From: JBQCDV01 sp051960855
Lineage (GTDB): Bacteria > Actinomycetota > Actinomycetes > JAJZTN01
Direction of reading: 5' to 3'
Length of the DNA stretch: 58,621 nucleotides
NCBI GenBank assembly: GCA_051960855.1
Contig: JBQCDV010000144.1
Span: 1-58,621 of the forward strand
Part shown: positions 1 to 8,108 of the stretch, piece by piece
Layout: the number at the start of each line of letters is the position of its first letter
How positions within the stretch are numbered: position 1 is the stretch's first letter
Position numbers and translations under genes: made by a program
The notes under the pieces: model-generated
What the model was told of the DNA's origin: nothing
The model's database searches: none
Seen by the model: only the letters and a program-made list of their open reading frames with translations

Positions 1-2
1 CC

Positions 3-65
3 GTCCAGTCCTTCGTGTCCCGTCGTCGCGGGCGCCTCACCTGGCGCGGCCGACCGGTCGGCTGA
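3..65 (+). CDS. C-terminal end of a truncated upstream gene, probably a glycosyltransferase
   Basis: The window opens inside an open frame that reads to a TGA at 63-65. The visible tail is VQSFVSRRRGRLTWRGRPVG. A C-terminus with a W-R/K-G-R motif after a basic stretch is common in family 2 glycosyltransferases, including those beside CrtI-type enzymes, so this is a tentative guess. The stop lies 12 bases before the next start, so the two genes are probably cotranscribed. Only 20 residues are visible and the assignment rests on the tail and context alone. Confidence 0.35.
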   Translation, partial: VQSFVSRRRGRLTWRGRPVG

Positions 66-77
66 GGCAGGAGAGGC

Positions 78-1604
78 ATGGCACGCGTCGTCGTCATCGG
101 TGCCGGCATGGGCGGGCTCTCCGCCGCGGCCCGGCTCGCCGCCGCCCGGCACTCCGTCACCGTGCTGGAGCAGGCACCGGTCGTCGGCGGCAAGCTCGGG
201 CTCTACGAGCGCGACGGCTTCGCCTTCGACACCGGGCCGAGCCTGCTGACGCTGCCGGCCGTCTACCGCGACCTCTTCGTCAAGACCGGGCCGCCGCTCG
301 ACGAGGTCGTGGACCTCGTGGAGGTCGACCCGGTGGCGCACTACCGCTTCCCCGACGGCACCGAGCTCGACGTCCCGAACGCCGCCCCGGTCGCTCTCAC
401 CCGCGCCCTTGACTCCGCGGTGGGCTCCGGCGCCGGTGAGGACTGGCACCGCTACCTGCAGCACGCCGACCGGCTGTGGGAGATCACCCGTGGCCCGTTC
501 CTCGAGTCCCCACTGGAAGGCCCACGCGACCTGCTCCGGCAGGCCCGCCGGGTGCAGGACCTAGCGGCGGTCGCGCCCTGGCGGACGCTGCGCGACGACG
601 GCCGCCGCTACCTGCGCGACCCACGGCTGCGGATGTTCCTCGACCGCTACGCCACCTACACCGGCTCGGACCCCCGTCGCGCCCCGGCCGCCCTCGGCGT
701 CGTGCCCTACGTGGAGCAGACGTTTGGCGCCTGGTACGTCCGCGGTGGGTTGCGACGTCTCGGTGAGGCCCTGCACCAGCGGGTGCTCGAGACCGGTGCG
801 ACGGTCGAGACCGGCGCGGACGTCACGCAGGTGGTCGTCGAGTCCGGCCGGGTCACCGGCGTGCGCCTCGCCGACGGCCGCTTCCTCCCCGCCGACGTCG
901 TCGTCTCGAACGCCGACGCGGCGCATCTCTATGGCGACCTGCTCGCCGGCGTGCCGGCCGCCGAGCCCGCGCGCCGGCGGTTGCGCCGCGCCACGCCGTC
1001 GCTGTCGGGCTTCGTCATCCTGCTCGCACTTCGCGGCCGGACCCCGGGGCTCCGGCACCACACGGTCCTCTTTCCCGACGACTACGACGACGAGTTCGAC
1101 TCCGTCTTCGGTCTCCGCCGCCGGGGCAGGGTCGTGCGCGCGGCGCGTCCCGCTCCCGACCCGACGATCTACATCAGCGCACCGGACGACCCCGCTTTGC
1201 GTCCTGACGACAACAGCGAGGCGTGGTTCGTGCTCGTCAATGCTTCTCGTCACGGCGACGAGAACGCCGACCGCACGGTCGTCGACTGGCTTGCCCCCGG
1301 AGTCGCCGACTCGTATGCGGATCACATCGTGGAACTGATGGCGAAGCGCGGCCTGGATGTGCGCGACCGCATCCTCTGGCGCGAGACCCGCTCGCCCGCT
1401 GATCTGGCCCACGAGACGCGGGCGCCCGGCGGAGCGATCTACGGCACCTCGAGCAACGGGCCACGCGCCGCTTTCCTGCGAGCCGCCAACCGCTCCCCCG
1501 TCACCGGCCTCTACCTCGTCGGCGGGTCGGCACACCCCGGCGGAGGACTGCCGCTGGTGGGCATGTCGGCAGCGATCGTCGCCGAGCTCATCGGTCGCGC
1601 CTGA
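78..1604 (+). CDS. CrtI/CrtN-family FAD-dependent carotenoid desaturase or oxidase
   Basis: The 508-residue protein begins with a dinucleotide-binding fold (VVIGAGMGGLSAAARLA near residues 5-21) followed by the GGK and FDTGPSLLT segments typical of phytoene desaturase relatives. It ends with the family's C-terminal flavin motif (GGSAHPGGGLPLVGMSAA). Length matches CrtI/CrtN enzymes. A clean AGGAG lies about five bases before the ATG. A separate CrtI occurs at 6179-7678, so this copy is probably not the primary phytoene desaturase. Adjacency to a likely glycosyltransferase tail suggests a later step, such as terminal oxidation or desaturation of an acyclic carotenoid in the manner of CrtP/CrtNb. 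That role is inferred; the fold and family are clear. Confidence 0.85.
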   Translation: MARVVVIGAGMGGLSAAARLAAARHSVTVLEQAPVVGGKLGLYERDGFAFDTGPSLLTLPAVYRDLFVKTGPPLDEVVDLVEVDPVAHYRFPDGTELDVPNAAPVALTRALDSAVGSGAGEDWHRYLQHADRLWEITRGPFLESPLEGPRDLLRQARRVQDLAAVAPWRTLRDDGRRYLRDPRLRMFLDRYATYTGSDPRRAPAALGVVPYVEQTFGAWYVRGGLRRLGEALHQRVLETGATVETGADVTQVVVESGRVTGVRLADGRFLPADVVVSNADAAHLYGDLLAGVPAAEPARRRLRRATPSLSGFVILLALRGRTPGLRHHTVLFPDDYDDEFDSVFGLRRRGRVVRAARPAPDPTIYISAPDDPALRPDDNSEAWFVLVNASRHGDENADRTVVDWLAPGVADSYADHIVELMAKRGLDVRDRILWRETRSPADLAHETRAPGGAIYGTSSNGPRAAFLRAANRSPVTGLYLVGGSAHPGGGLPLVGMSAAIVAELIGRA

Positions 1605-1613
1605 CTGCCCGCC

Positions 1614-1619
1614 TAGTCT
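1614..1619 (+). promoter_or_regulatory. -10 box TAGTCT for a leaderless transcript
   Basis: TAGTCT lies exactly six bases before the GTG at 1626, the spacing expected when transcription starts on the start codon. The same TAnnnT-N6/7-start layout recurs at several genes in this window. It favours GTG 1626 over the GTG at 1620 that abuts the box. Confidence 0.5.
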
Positions 1620-1625
1620 GTGGCG

Positions 1626-2822
1626 GTGCCCGCCGTCGAGATCGTCGCTCACCGCTCCGACTGGCGCCGGGAGTTCGAGGAGGCAAGGGAGGCACTCCTC
1701 GAGGTCCTGGCCGGTCTGTCCGTGGGCATCGAGCACATCGGCTCGACGTCGGTGCCCGGTCTGCCGGCCAAGGACGTCATCGACATGCAGGTCTGTGTGC
1801 CGGACGAGGACGCGCTGGCGGGTGCCGTTGAGCGCCTGCAGGGCCACGGCTATCCGGTCCGCTTTCCCGTCGAGGACCACCCGGCCGCCGGTGCCGACCC
1901 CGACCCGGCGCAGTGGCACAAGGCCTTCACGCGGGAGACACCCGGCGGCCGCCGCTGCAACATCCATATCCGCGTTGAGGGACGGGAGAACTGGCGCTAC
2001 GCCCTGCTCTTCCGCGACTTCCTGCGCGCGCACCCCGACATGGCGGCCGCCTACGCCGCCTTCAAGACGAAGGCTGCAGCCCTCGTGCCGGACGACGTTG
2101 ACGTCTACGCCGACCTCAAAGACCCGGTGTGCGACCTCGTCTACCTGCCCGCCCTGTCGTGGGCGGCGGCGACCGGTTGGCAGGGACCTCTGGAGCGCAA
2201 CGTCCAACAGCCCGTCTCCATCAGCCGAGAGGCGCTCGCAGGCGCTCTGCGCCAGAGCACGGATCCACTTGCTCGGGAGGCGCTGGTGAGCCTCGACGAC
2301 GAGGTGCGCGCCGAGGTAGCTCTCTGGAACTGCAATCGGGCCGACCTGCTCGCGGTCTACCAGGAGCGTGCTGATCGGGGCAGGCGCGGGCAGGGACCCG
2401 CGACTCGCCGAACAGACGAGTATGTCGCGGTTCTGTCGGCGCCGTCGACCCCTGAGGAGCTTTCGGAAGCTGGCTGGGCTAGTGGGTCCACGTTCTTCGT
2501 CACGCTTCTACACGAGGGCAGCGTGTTGGCCATATGCACCGTTGCCAGAGCGGTCTGGCCCCTCGACGAAGGCCTCGAGAACTGGCACGCCTTCGGGACT
2601 GGTTCGGGCTTTGAGGACATTGACCTGATCAAGAACGCGCTCGATGTCGTCGGGAGCGATACCGACCCGCAGGCGTTCGGCGCAGTCCGACCGCATGACG
2701 TCACGTGCAGATCGCCCAGGCCGGAGAGTGCCGACGCTTGGTACCAAGCGTCTACGCCGAGTGGCATAGAGGTCGCGGCGATAGATCATTCGCGGGCGCG
2801 GTTGTACCTCAGCCGCACCTGA
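1626..2822 (+). CDS. GrpB-family protein with an unrecognised C-terminal domain
   Basis: Residues 1 to about 172 match the GrpB (UPF0157) nucleotidyltransferase-like family, with the diagnostic IEHIGSTSVPGLPAKDVID segment near residues 35-53 and the NIHIR strand further on. The usual stand-alone protein ends near residue 175. Here the frame runs another 225 residues with no family I recognise; that part contains LLHEGSVLAICTVARAVWPL and ends near 2822. The C-terminal part is visibly less GC-rich than its neighbours. It may be a genuine fusion or recently acquired sequence. GTG 1626 is preferred because of its spacing from the -10 box at 1614. The biochemical role is unknown; GrpB domains are sometimes fused to dephospho-CoA kinase. 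Confidence 0.7.
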   Translation: MPAVEIVAHRSDWRREFEEAREALLEVLAGLSVGIEHIGSTSVPGLPAKDVIDMQVCVPDEDALAGAVERLQGHGYPVRFPVEDHPAAGADPDPAQWHKAFTRETPGGRRCNIHIRVEGRENWRYALLFRDFLRAHPDMAAAYAAFKTKAAALVPDDVDVYADLKDPVCDLVYLPALSWAAATGWQGPLERNVQQPVSISREALAGALRQSTDPLAREALVSLDDEVRAEVALWNCNRADLLAVYQERADRGRRGQGPATRRTDEYVAVLSAPSTPEELSEAGWASGSTFFVTLLHEGSVLAICTVARAVWPLDEGLENWHAFGTGSGFEDIDLIKNALDVVGSDTDPQAFGAVRPHDVTCRSPRPESADAWYQASTPSGIEVAAIDHSRARLYLSRT

Positions 2823-3127
2823 GAATCGGGCTCCTCGCGCTGCTCGCCGACCGCGAGTCGGACGAGGCCTCCCTCTGCGCTGGCAGAAACCGCGACTGGT
2901 CGACGAACTATTTCTCGTCCCCACCGTGGGGACGAGATCTCCGCAGGCGGCAGGGGTCGTCACCGCTCAGATTCCTCGGTTGTCCACTGTGACCGCACCA
3001 CGTCGTCAACACCGGCGCCGCAGACCGTCCACCGGCCCGTGCACCGCTGCATCCACCGGCGCCCTTGCCGCCCCCGGGCTGCCTCCGCGACAGTGGCGGC
3101 ACGGATCCGCTGACGGAGGTGGTGGGC
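2823..3127. other. 305-base intergenic region with one strong hairpin
   Basis: No convincing gene is seen. The only clear structure is the inverted repeat at 2913-2937. The remainder has lower GC than flanking genes and short overlapping frames without family resemblance. An AG-rich ribosome site (GGAGGTGG near 3115-3122) belongs to the small gene at 3128. Confidence 0.5.
2913..2937. terminator. Hairpin terminator after the GrpB-like gene
   Basis: CTCGTCCCC (2914-2922) pairs perfectly with GGGGACGAG (2928-2936), and flanking T/A and inner A/T pairs extend it to about 11 bp with a 3-base loop. No U-tract follows, which is common in high-GC actinomycetes. Confidence 0.5.
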
Positions 3128-3364
3128 ATGGCACGCAGGGTGACGCGGCTCCCGACGGACGTTGGTCGCGCGCAGGCGCCGGTCGAGGAAGCGGCTCTCG
3201 ACGAGGCGCTCGCGCGCATCGGAGAGCTGTCGTTCCGGCTCTGGGCCGTCCGCGACCGCCACTCCCCCGCGCGCACCTGGCTCGGCCGGGTCCGCTGCCG
3301 CAGCTGCGGTCAGCTCTACCCGTGCGAGACCGTCGAGGTCACGCGGCTGCCGCTTGGCGCCTGA
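3128..3364 (+). CDS. Small conserved-type protein with a cysteine cluster
   Basis: This 78-residue protein has three closely spaced cysteines near its C-terminus (CRSCGQLYPC, about residues 56-66), suggesting a small metal-binding knuckle. I recognise no family. The ATG at 3128 is chosen over an in-frame upstream codon at 3065 because a strong GGAGG sequence sits 6-8 bases ahead of it. The gene converges on the CDP-alcohol phosphatidyltransferase, with only nine bases between the two stops. No signal peptide or membrane segment is visible. The function is unknown. Confidence 0.6.
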   Translation: MARRVTRLPTDVGRAQAPVEEAALDEALARIGELSFRLWAVRDRHSPARTWLGRVRCRSCGQLYPCETVEVTRLPLGA

Positions 3365-3373
3365 GCCGACACC

Positions 3374-4066
3374 TCAGGGCACGCTCAACCGCCGCCGCAC
3401 GACGACGAGCAGCTGCACGAGCGCGACCGCGTGCACCGCGAGCCAGGCCACGGCGCCGAGGCTCGCCCACGTCGCCGCGGCGGACACGTAGAGCCCGGCG
3501 CCCAGCAGGAACGCCGCGGTCACGATGACCCGGGTGGGGCGCTCCCCGATCGTCACCACCCCAATGTCGGGCATGCCAGCCCCCACCGCCCGAGCGCGGG
3601 CGTACTCGAGCAGTCCCATCACGCCGCCGCACAGGGCGACCAGCCAGCCCGGGGCCCCGACGACCCACAGCGCGACGAGGAAGGCGGCGTCGACGACCCG
3701 GTCGCACACCGAGTCGAGCACGTAGCCCCACGACGTGGCCCGGTCCAGCAGCACCGCGAGGGCACCGTCGAGGTTGTCGGCCAGCGCCGACAGCACCACC
3801 AGACTTGATGTCAAGATGACGATATGGCCGCCGACGGCGGCGGTGCTGACAACGGCGACCGAGCCGAGCACCGCCGTTCCGACTGTCACGACGTCGGGCG
3901 TGAGGCCGGCGACGGCGAGGGGACGAGCAACGACGTACGTCAATGACAGCCAGAAGGCGACGATCCAGTTGCCGCGCGGGTCGTAGCCGCCGTGCAACCG
4001 GGTCCAGCGGTCGAAGTACTCGCCACGCTTCGGCAGCGCGGCGCGCCGGACGGAGGCCCTTGCCAC
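3374..4066 (-). CDS. CDP-alcohol phosphatidyltransferase family membrane protein
   Basis: This family transfers a phospho-group from a CDP-linked lipid donor to an alcohol in the membrane. The protein of about 230 residues has several hydrophobic segments and a recognisable active-site block, DNLDG followed by G and two spaced aspartates (GYVLDSVCD). The consensus is DxxDGxxAR-x8-G-x3-D-x3-D; here the AR pair reads AV, so the arginine is absent while all four aspartates remain. The start is taken as GTG 4066, one base after the metF stop (TGA-G-GTG), which implies translational coupling; an in-frame ATG at 4117 would overlap metF by about 50 bases. The substrate cannot be predicted. Confidence 0.75.
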   Translation of the reverse strand: MARASVRRAALPKRGEYFDRWTRLHGGYDPRGNWIVAFWLSLTYVVARPLAVAGLTPDVVTVGTAVLGSVAVVSTAAVGGHIVILTSSLVVLSALADNLDGALAVLLDRATSWGYVLDSVCDRVVDAAFLVALWVVGAPGWLVALCGGVMGLLEYARARAVGAGMPDIGVVTIGERPTRVIVTAAFLLGAGLYVSAAATWASLGAVAWLAVHAVALVQLLVVVRRRLSVP

Positions 4067-4067
4067 C

Positions 4068-4994
4068 TCAGCTCGCGGCCGCGAGGCGGGCCGATAGCCC
4101 GAGGTTCTCGTAGACATGGCGCGTGGCCGACGAGCGGTTGAGCGTGTAGAAGTGCAGCCCGGGAGCGCCGCCGTCGAGCAGCCGCTCGCACAGCTCGGTC
4201 GCCACCTCGACGCCGACGGCCGCCACGTCCTCCGGCTCCTCCACCCCGTCGAACCGCCTGATCACCGCGTCCGGCAGCGCGGTCCCCGACAGCTGCGCGA
4301 AGCGCTGGATCTGCCGCAGGTCCGTGATCGGCATGATGCCCGGGATCACCGGAATGTCAGCGCCGCCGGACGCCGCCGCTTCGACCAGGCGGAAGTAGCG
4401 CTCCGCCTCGAAGAAGAACTGCGTGATCGCGAAGTCCGCCCCCGCCTCCACCTTGCGCGCGAGCGTCCGCACGTCCGCCGCGAGGGTGTCCGACTCGGGG
4501 TGGATGTCAGGGAACGCCGCCACCCCGACGCAGTAGTTGCCGAGCTCCTTGAGCAGCGCGACCAGCTCCACGGCGTGGTCGAGTCCCCCGAACGTCGCTG
4601 TCCACGGCGCGCCCGGTCCGCCGGGAGGGTCGCCGCGGAGGGCGAGGACGTTGCGCACACCGGCATCGGCGTAGGCACCGATGACCTGCCGCAGCTCGTC
4701 GCGGCTGGCCCCGACGCAGGTGAGGTGACCGACCGGGGTCAGAGTGCTGTCCTCGGCGATGTTCCCGGTGATCCGGACGGTGCGGTCGCGGGTCGTGCCG
4801 CCGGCGCCGTAGGTCACCGACACGAAGGTCGGCCCCAGCCGCTCGAGCTCGCGCAGCGCCCGCCACAGCGTCCGCTCGCCCTCGTCGGTCTTGGGCGGGA
4901 AGAGCTCGAAGGAGAAGGACCGCTCGCCACCGGCCAGCAGCTCCCGGATGGTCGTCGCCCCACCGGGCATGGTGGAGGGCAGTCCGAGGGCCAT
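4068..4994 (-). CDS. metF: Methylenetetrahydrofolate reductase
   Basis: The enzyme reduces 5,10-methylene-THF to 5-methyl-THF with FAD, feeding methionine synthesis. The 308-residue protein has the MetF barrel signatures: SFSFELFPPK (residues 26-35, with the catalytic glutamate at 30), TYGAGGTTRDRT (61-72), the LALRGDPPGG loop (about 117-126) and PVIPGIMPIT. Length is normal for bacterial MetF. The ATG at 4994 is preferred; MPGG at 4970 is an alternative. The gene is divergent from the GGPP synthase gene with about 120 bases between starts, matching the Rv2172c-idsA2 arrangement of M. tuberculosis. The CDP-alcohol transferase follows immediately and is probably coupled. Confidence 0.93.
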   Translation of the reverse strand: MALGLPSTMPGGATTIRELLAGGERSFSFELFPPKTDEGERTLWRALRELERLGPTFVSVTYGAGGTTRDRTVRITGNIAEDSTLTPVGHLTCVGASRDELRQVIGAYADAGVRNVLALRGDPPGGPGAPWTATFGGLDHAVELVALLKELGNYCVGVAAFPDIHPESDTLAADVRTLARKVEAGADFAITQFFFEAERYFRLVEAAASGGADIPVIPGIMPITDLRQIQRFAQLSGTALPDAVIRRFDGVEEPEDVAAVGVEVATELCERLLDGGAPGLHFYTLNRSSATRHVYENLGLSARLAAAS

Positions 4995-5105
4995 GCCCAG
5001 CAGGGTAGTTCGCCCGGCGGTGTCCACCCGGGAGCGTCCGGATCTCGAACGCCCATCCTGCGCCCCCGGCCCGTTTCTCGAACTGCCGCTGCGGCCGCGC
5101 TCACC

Positions 5106-5111
5106 TACGCT
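5106..5111 (+). promoter_or_regulatory. -10 box TACGCT for the GGPP synthase/carotenoid operon
   Basis: TACGCT is six bases before the GTG at 5118. CTGCCG at 5083-5088 is a weak -35 candidate at 17-bp spacing. The layout predicts a leaderless mRNA for the crtE-crtI-regulator-crtYc-crtYd operon. Confidence 0.5.
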
Positions 5112-5117
5112 CGGGGT

Positions 5118-6179
5118 GTGGACGAGACTTTCCGTGACCGGGTCCAGAAGGCGCTCGACGACTTCCTGTCCCGGCAGGCGGACCTGCTCGACGAGGTCGG
5201 TGTCGAGCTCGCGCCGCTGATGGACGCAGCGGTCGACCTGCTGCGCGGCGGCAAGCGGCTGCGCCCGGCCTTCTGCTACTGGGGCTGGCGCGGTGCCGGC
5301 GGCCAGGACAGCCAGGAGATCCTCGTGGCCGCCTCGGCGCTCGAGCTCTTCCAGGCCGCCGCGCTCATCCACGACGACGTCATGGACGGCAGCGACACGC
5401 GTCGCGGCATGCCCGCCGCGCACCGCCGCTTCGCGAGCCTGCACAGGGGCAACGGCTGGATCGGCGACGGCGAGGACTTCGGGGTCGCCGGGGCGATCCT
5501 GCTGGGCGACCTGTGCCTGTCGTGGTCGGACGAGATGCTCTCCCGCTGCGGTCTGCCGGCGGAGCGGCTGGGAGCCGGTCGGTTGGTCTTCGACCGGATG
5601 CGCACCGAGCTGATGGGCGGGCAGTACCTCGACATGCTGGAGCAAGCCCGGGGCCACGAGTCGGGCGGGGGCAGCGTCGAGCGGGCCCGTCGCGTCATCT
5701 GCTTCAAGTCCGCCAAGTACACGATTGAGGAGCCACTGCTGCTCGGCGGCACCCTGGCCGGTGCCTCCCAGGAGCTGCTGGCGGCGTACTCGGCCTACGG
5801 GCTGCCGCTGGGCGAGGCCTTCCAGCTGCGCGACGACGTACTCGGTGTCTACGGCGACCCGGCCGAGACCGGCAAGCCAGCGGGCGACGACCTGCGCGAG
5901 GGCAAGCGGACCGTGCTGGTCGCGCTGGCTCTCGACAACGCGACTCCGGCCCAGGCCGCGGTCGTGCGCCGGCACCTCGGTGACTCCCATCTGTCCGCGG
6001 AGGGCGTCGAGACGCTGCGCACGGTGCTCGTCGACACGGGCGCTCTCGACGAGGTCGAGCGGCGCATCGAACACTGCTCCCAGCAGGCCGTCGCCGCGCT
6101 CGACGCCGCACGCCTGCCAGCGGAGGCCGACGAGGCCCTGCGCGGCCTCATCGTCGCGGCGACCGCGAGAACCGTCTGA
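5118..6179 (+). CDS. crtE: Polyprenyl diphosphate synthase (GGPP synthase, IdsA/CrtE type)
   Basis: It condenses isopentenyl diphosphate with allylic diphosphates to make the C20 precursor for carotenoids and other prenyl lipids. The 353-residue protein shows the GGKRLRP motif (residues 44-50), the first aspartate-rich motif DDVMD (86-90) and the second motif DDVLG (239-243). These are the hallmarks of short-chain trans-prenyltransferases. GTG 5118 is chosen because it lies six bases downstream of a TACGCT box. The stop overlaps the next start (TGATG at 6177-6181), so it is translationally coupled to crtI. Synteny points to the idsA2 position of M. tuberculosis, while the operon points to carotenoid supply. 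Exact product length is inferred. Confidence 0.88.
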   Translation: MDETFRDRVQKALDDFLSRQADLLDEVGVELAPLMDAAVDLLRGGKRLRPAFCYWGWRGAGGQDSQEILVAASALELFQAAALIHDDVMDGSDTRRGMPAAHRRFASLHRGNGWIGDGEDFGVAGAILLGDLCLSWSDEMLSRCGLPAERLGAGRLVFDRMRTELMGGQYLDMLEQARGHESGGGSVERARRVICFKSAKYTIEEPLLLGGTLAGASQELLAAYSAYGLPLGEAFQLRDDVLGVYGDPAETGKPAGDDLREGKRTVLVALALDNATPAQAAVVRRHLGDSHLSAEGVETLRTVLVDTGALDEVERRIEHCSQQAVAALDAARLPAEADEALRGLIVAATARTV

Positions 6180-7678
6180 TGCGCACCGTCTCCGGCCCCA
6201 CCGACAACGTCGTCATCGTCGGCGCCGGTCTGGCCGGTCTCTCTACCGCGCTCCGACTGGCCGGCGCCGGCCGACAGGTCACCATCCTCGAGCGCGAGCC
6301 GGTCCCCGGAGGCCGTGCCGGACTGCTGGCCGACGGGGGCTACGCCTTCGACACCGGCCCGACCGTGCTGACCATGCCGGACCTCATCGCCGACGCGCTG
6401 GACTGCGTCGGCGAGCGACTCGAGGACTGGCTCAACCTCGTCCCCGTCTCCCCGCTCTACCGCGCCACCTACGCCGACGGTTCGCGCCTCGACGTTCATG
6501 CCGACACCGACGCCATGGCCGCGGAGATCGAGCGGGTGTGCGGACCGCAGGAGGCCGCCGGCTACCGCCGCTACGTCGACTTCGTGTCCCAGCTCTACCG
6601 CCACGAGATGCGCGACTTCATCGACCGCAACATCGACTCGCCACTCGACCTCCTGACCCCCTCGCTGGCGCGGCTCGCAGCGATCGGCGGTTTTCGTCGA
6701 CTCGCCCCTAAGGTCGAGCAGTTCCTACGCGACGACCGGACGCAGCGGGTCTTCTCCTTCCAGGCCATGTACGCCGGGCTGTCCCCCTACGACGCCCTGG
6801 CCATCTACGCCGTCATCGCCTACATGGACTCGGTCGCCGGCGTCTACTTCCCGCGAGGCGGGATGCACGCCCTCCCCCGAGCCCTCGCTGGCGCCGCCGA
6901 GAAGCACGGCGTGACGATTCGCTACGGCACGGAGGTCACCCGCGTCGAGCACAACGGCAGCCGCGCCACCGCGGTCGTCACGAGCACCGGCGAGCGGATC
7001 CCCGCCGACGTCGTGGTCCTCAACCCCGACCTGCCCGTCGCTTACCGCGACCTGCTGCGCGTCGAGCCCTGGTCGGTCAAACGGCTGAAGTACTCGCCCT
7101 CGTGCTTCCTCCTGCTCGCCGGCAGCAGCGCGGAGTACCCCGAGGCGGCGCACCACAACATCAGCTTCGGCACGGAGTGGAAGCAGGTCTTCCGCGAGAT
7201 CATCGACGAGGGCAAGGTGATGAGCGACCCCTCGCTGCTCGTGACCAGCCCGACGCGCTCCGACCCGACGCTGGCTCCCGACGGCCGCCACATCTACTAC
7301 GTGCTGTTCCCCACCCCCAACAACCGCGCCGGCATCGACTGGGACCGCTTCGCCCCGGCCTACCGTGACCAGGTCGTGCAGACGCTGGAGGACCGCGGCT
7401 GGAAGGGCTTCGGCGACAGCATCGAGGTCGAGCACCTCACCACCCCAGCCGACTGGGAACGCCGCGGGATGATGGCCGGGGCGCCGTTCGCGGCCTCGCA
7501 CTCCTTCATCCAGACCGGCCCCTTCCGACCGCGCAACCTCTGGGGCGACAACGTCGTCTTCACCGGCTCCGGCACCCAGCCCGGCGTCGGCGTGCCGATG
7601 GTCCTGGTGTCCGGCCGTCTGGCCGCCGAACGCATCCTCGGCAAGGACCCGTCCTACCGCTCGCGCGCGTGGCGCTGA
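6179..7678 (+). CDS. crtI: Phytoene desaturase
   Basis: CrtI is an FAD-dependent membrane-associated enzyme that desaturates phytoene to lycopene. The 499-residue protein has the N-terminal flavin fold (VVIVGAGLAGLSTALRLA near residues 11-28), the GGRAG and FDTGPTVLTMP segments, YFPRGGMHALPRALA in the middle and a C-terminal GSGTQPGVGVPMVLVSG motif. Length is normal for CrtI. It starts inside the crtE stop codon, indicating coupled translation. Downstream come the Rv2175c-like regulator and the two lycopene cyclase subunits on the same strand. Together with crtB at 9598 this completes a route from GGPP to cyclised carotenoid. A second CrtI relative sits at 78-1604. Confidence 0.93.
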   Translation: MRTVSGPTDNVVIVGAGLAGLSTALRLAGAGRQVTILEREPVPGGRAGLLADGGYAFDTGPTVLTMPDLIADALDCVGERLEDWLNLVPVSPLYRATYADGSRLDVHADTDAMAAEIERVCGPQEAAGYRRYVDFVSQLYRHEMRDFIDRNIDSPLDLLTPSLARLAAIGGFRRLAPKVEQFLRDDRTQRVFSFQAMYAGLSPYDALAIYAVIAYMDSVAGVYFPRGGMHALPRALAGAAEKHGVTIRYGTEVTRVEHNGSRATAVVTSTGERIPADVVVLNPDLPVAYRDLLRVEPWSVKRLKYSPSCFLLLAGSSAEYPEAAHHNISFGTEWKQVFREIIDEGKVMSDPSLLVTSPTRSDPTLAPDGRHIYYVLFPTPNNRAGIDWDRFAPAYRDQVVQTLEDRGWKGFGDSIEVEHLTTPADWERRGMMAGAPFAASHSFIQTGPFRPRNLWGDNVVFTGSGTQPGVGVPMVLVSGRLAAERILGKDPSYRSRAWR

Positions 7679-7721
7679 GCACGCGCGGCCGGTGGCACCG
7701 CCCGTGGCAGGCTTGACCCCC

Positions 7722-8087
7722 GTGACGACCAGTCCTGAGACCCCTGACGTCCAGCAGCTCGTCGGCGAGTGGCTCACGCTTCCCGACATCGCCGAGGCCC
7801 TGCAGTTGAAGGTGCAGCGGGTGCGCCAGCTCATCGCCGAGCACCAGCTGGTCGCGCTGCGTCTGGACGGGGTCCTGCGCGTGCCGGCGGCCTTCATTCA
7901 GGACGGTGCCGTGCTCAAGGGGCTGCCCGGCACCCTCACCGTGCTGTCCGACTCCGGGTACAGCGACGAGGAGGCCGTGCGCTGGCTCTACACCGCCGAC
8001 GACTCCCTGCCCGGTCGGCCGATCGACGCTCTCGTCGAGAACCGCGGCACCGAGGTCAAGCGCCGCGCCCAGGCCTCCGCCTTCTAG
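7722..8087 (+). CDS. Rv2175c-family winged/helix-turn-helix DNA-binding protein
   Basis: The 121-residue protein matches the mycobacterial Rv2175c family: an N-terminal helix-turn-helix (LPDIAEALQLKVQRVRQLI), LVALRLDGVLRVPAAFI, a conserved LPGTLTVLSDSGYSDEEAVRWLYT block, and a C-terminal VKRRAQASAF. In M. tuberculosis this DNA-binding protein is a phosphorylation substrate of the kinase PknL, whose homologue lies at 14390-16354 here. It sits between crtI and crtYc, with 43 and 21 bases to its neighbours, so it is probably part of the carotenoid operon. GTG 7722 is preferred; an in-frame GTG at 7692 has no ribosome site. Regulation of carotenoid genes is inference. Confidence 0.8.
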   Translation: MTTSPETPDVQQLVGEWLTLPDIAEALQLKVQRVRQLIAEHQLVALRLDGVLRVPAAFIQDGAVLKGLPGTLTVLSDSGYSDEEAVRWLYTADDSLPGRPIDALVENRGTEVKRRAQASAF

Positions 8088-8108
8088 CGCCCCTCCAGCC
8101 CACCGGAC

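Noticed and set aside
561..2207. A 548-residue minus-strand open frame across the CrtI-family and GrpB genes
   Set aside because: It is the antisense shadow of two clear genes and crosses their boundary. It shows no family motif.
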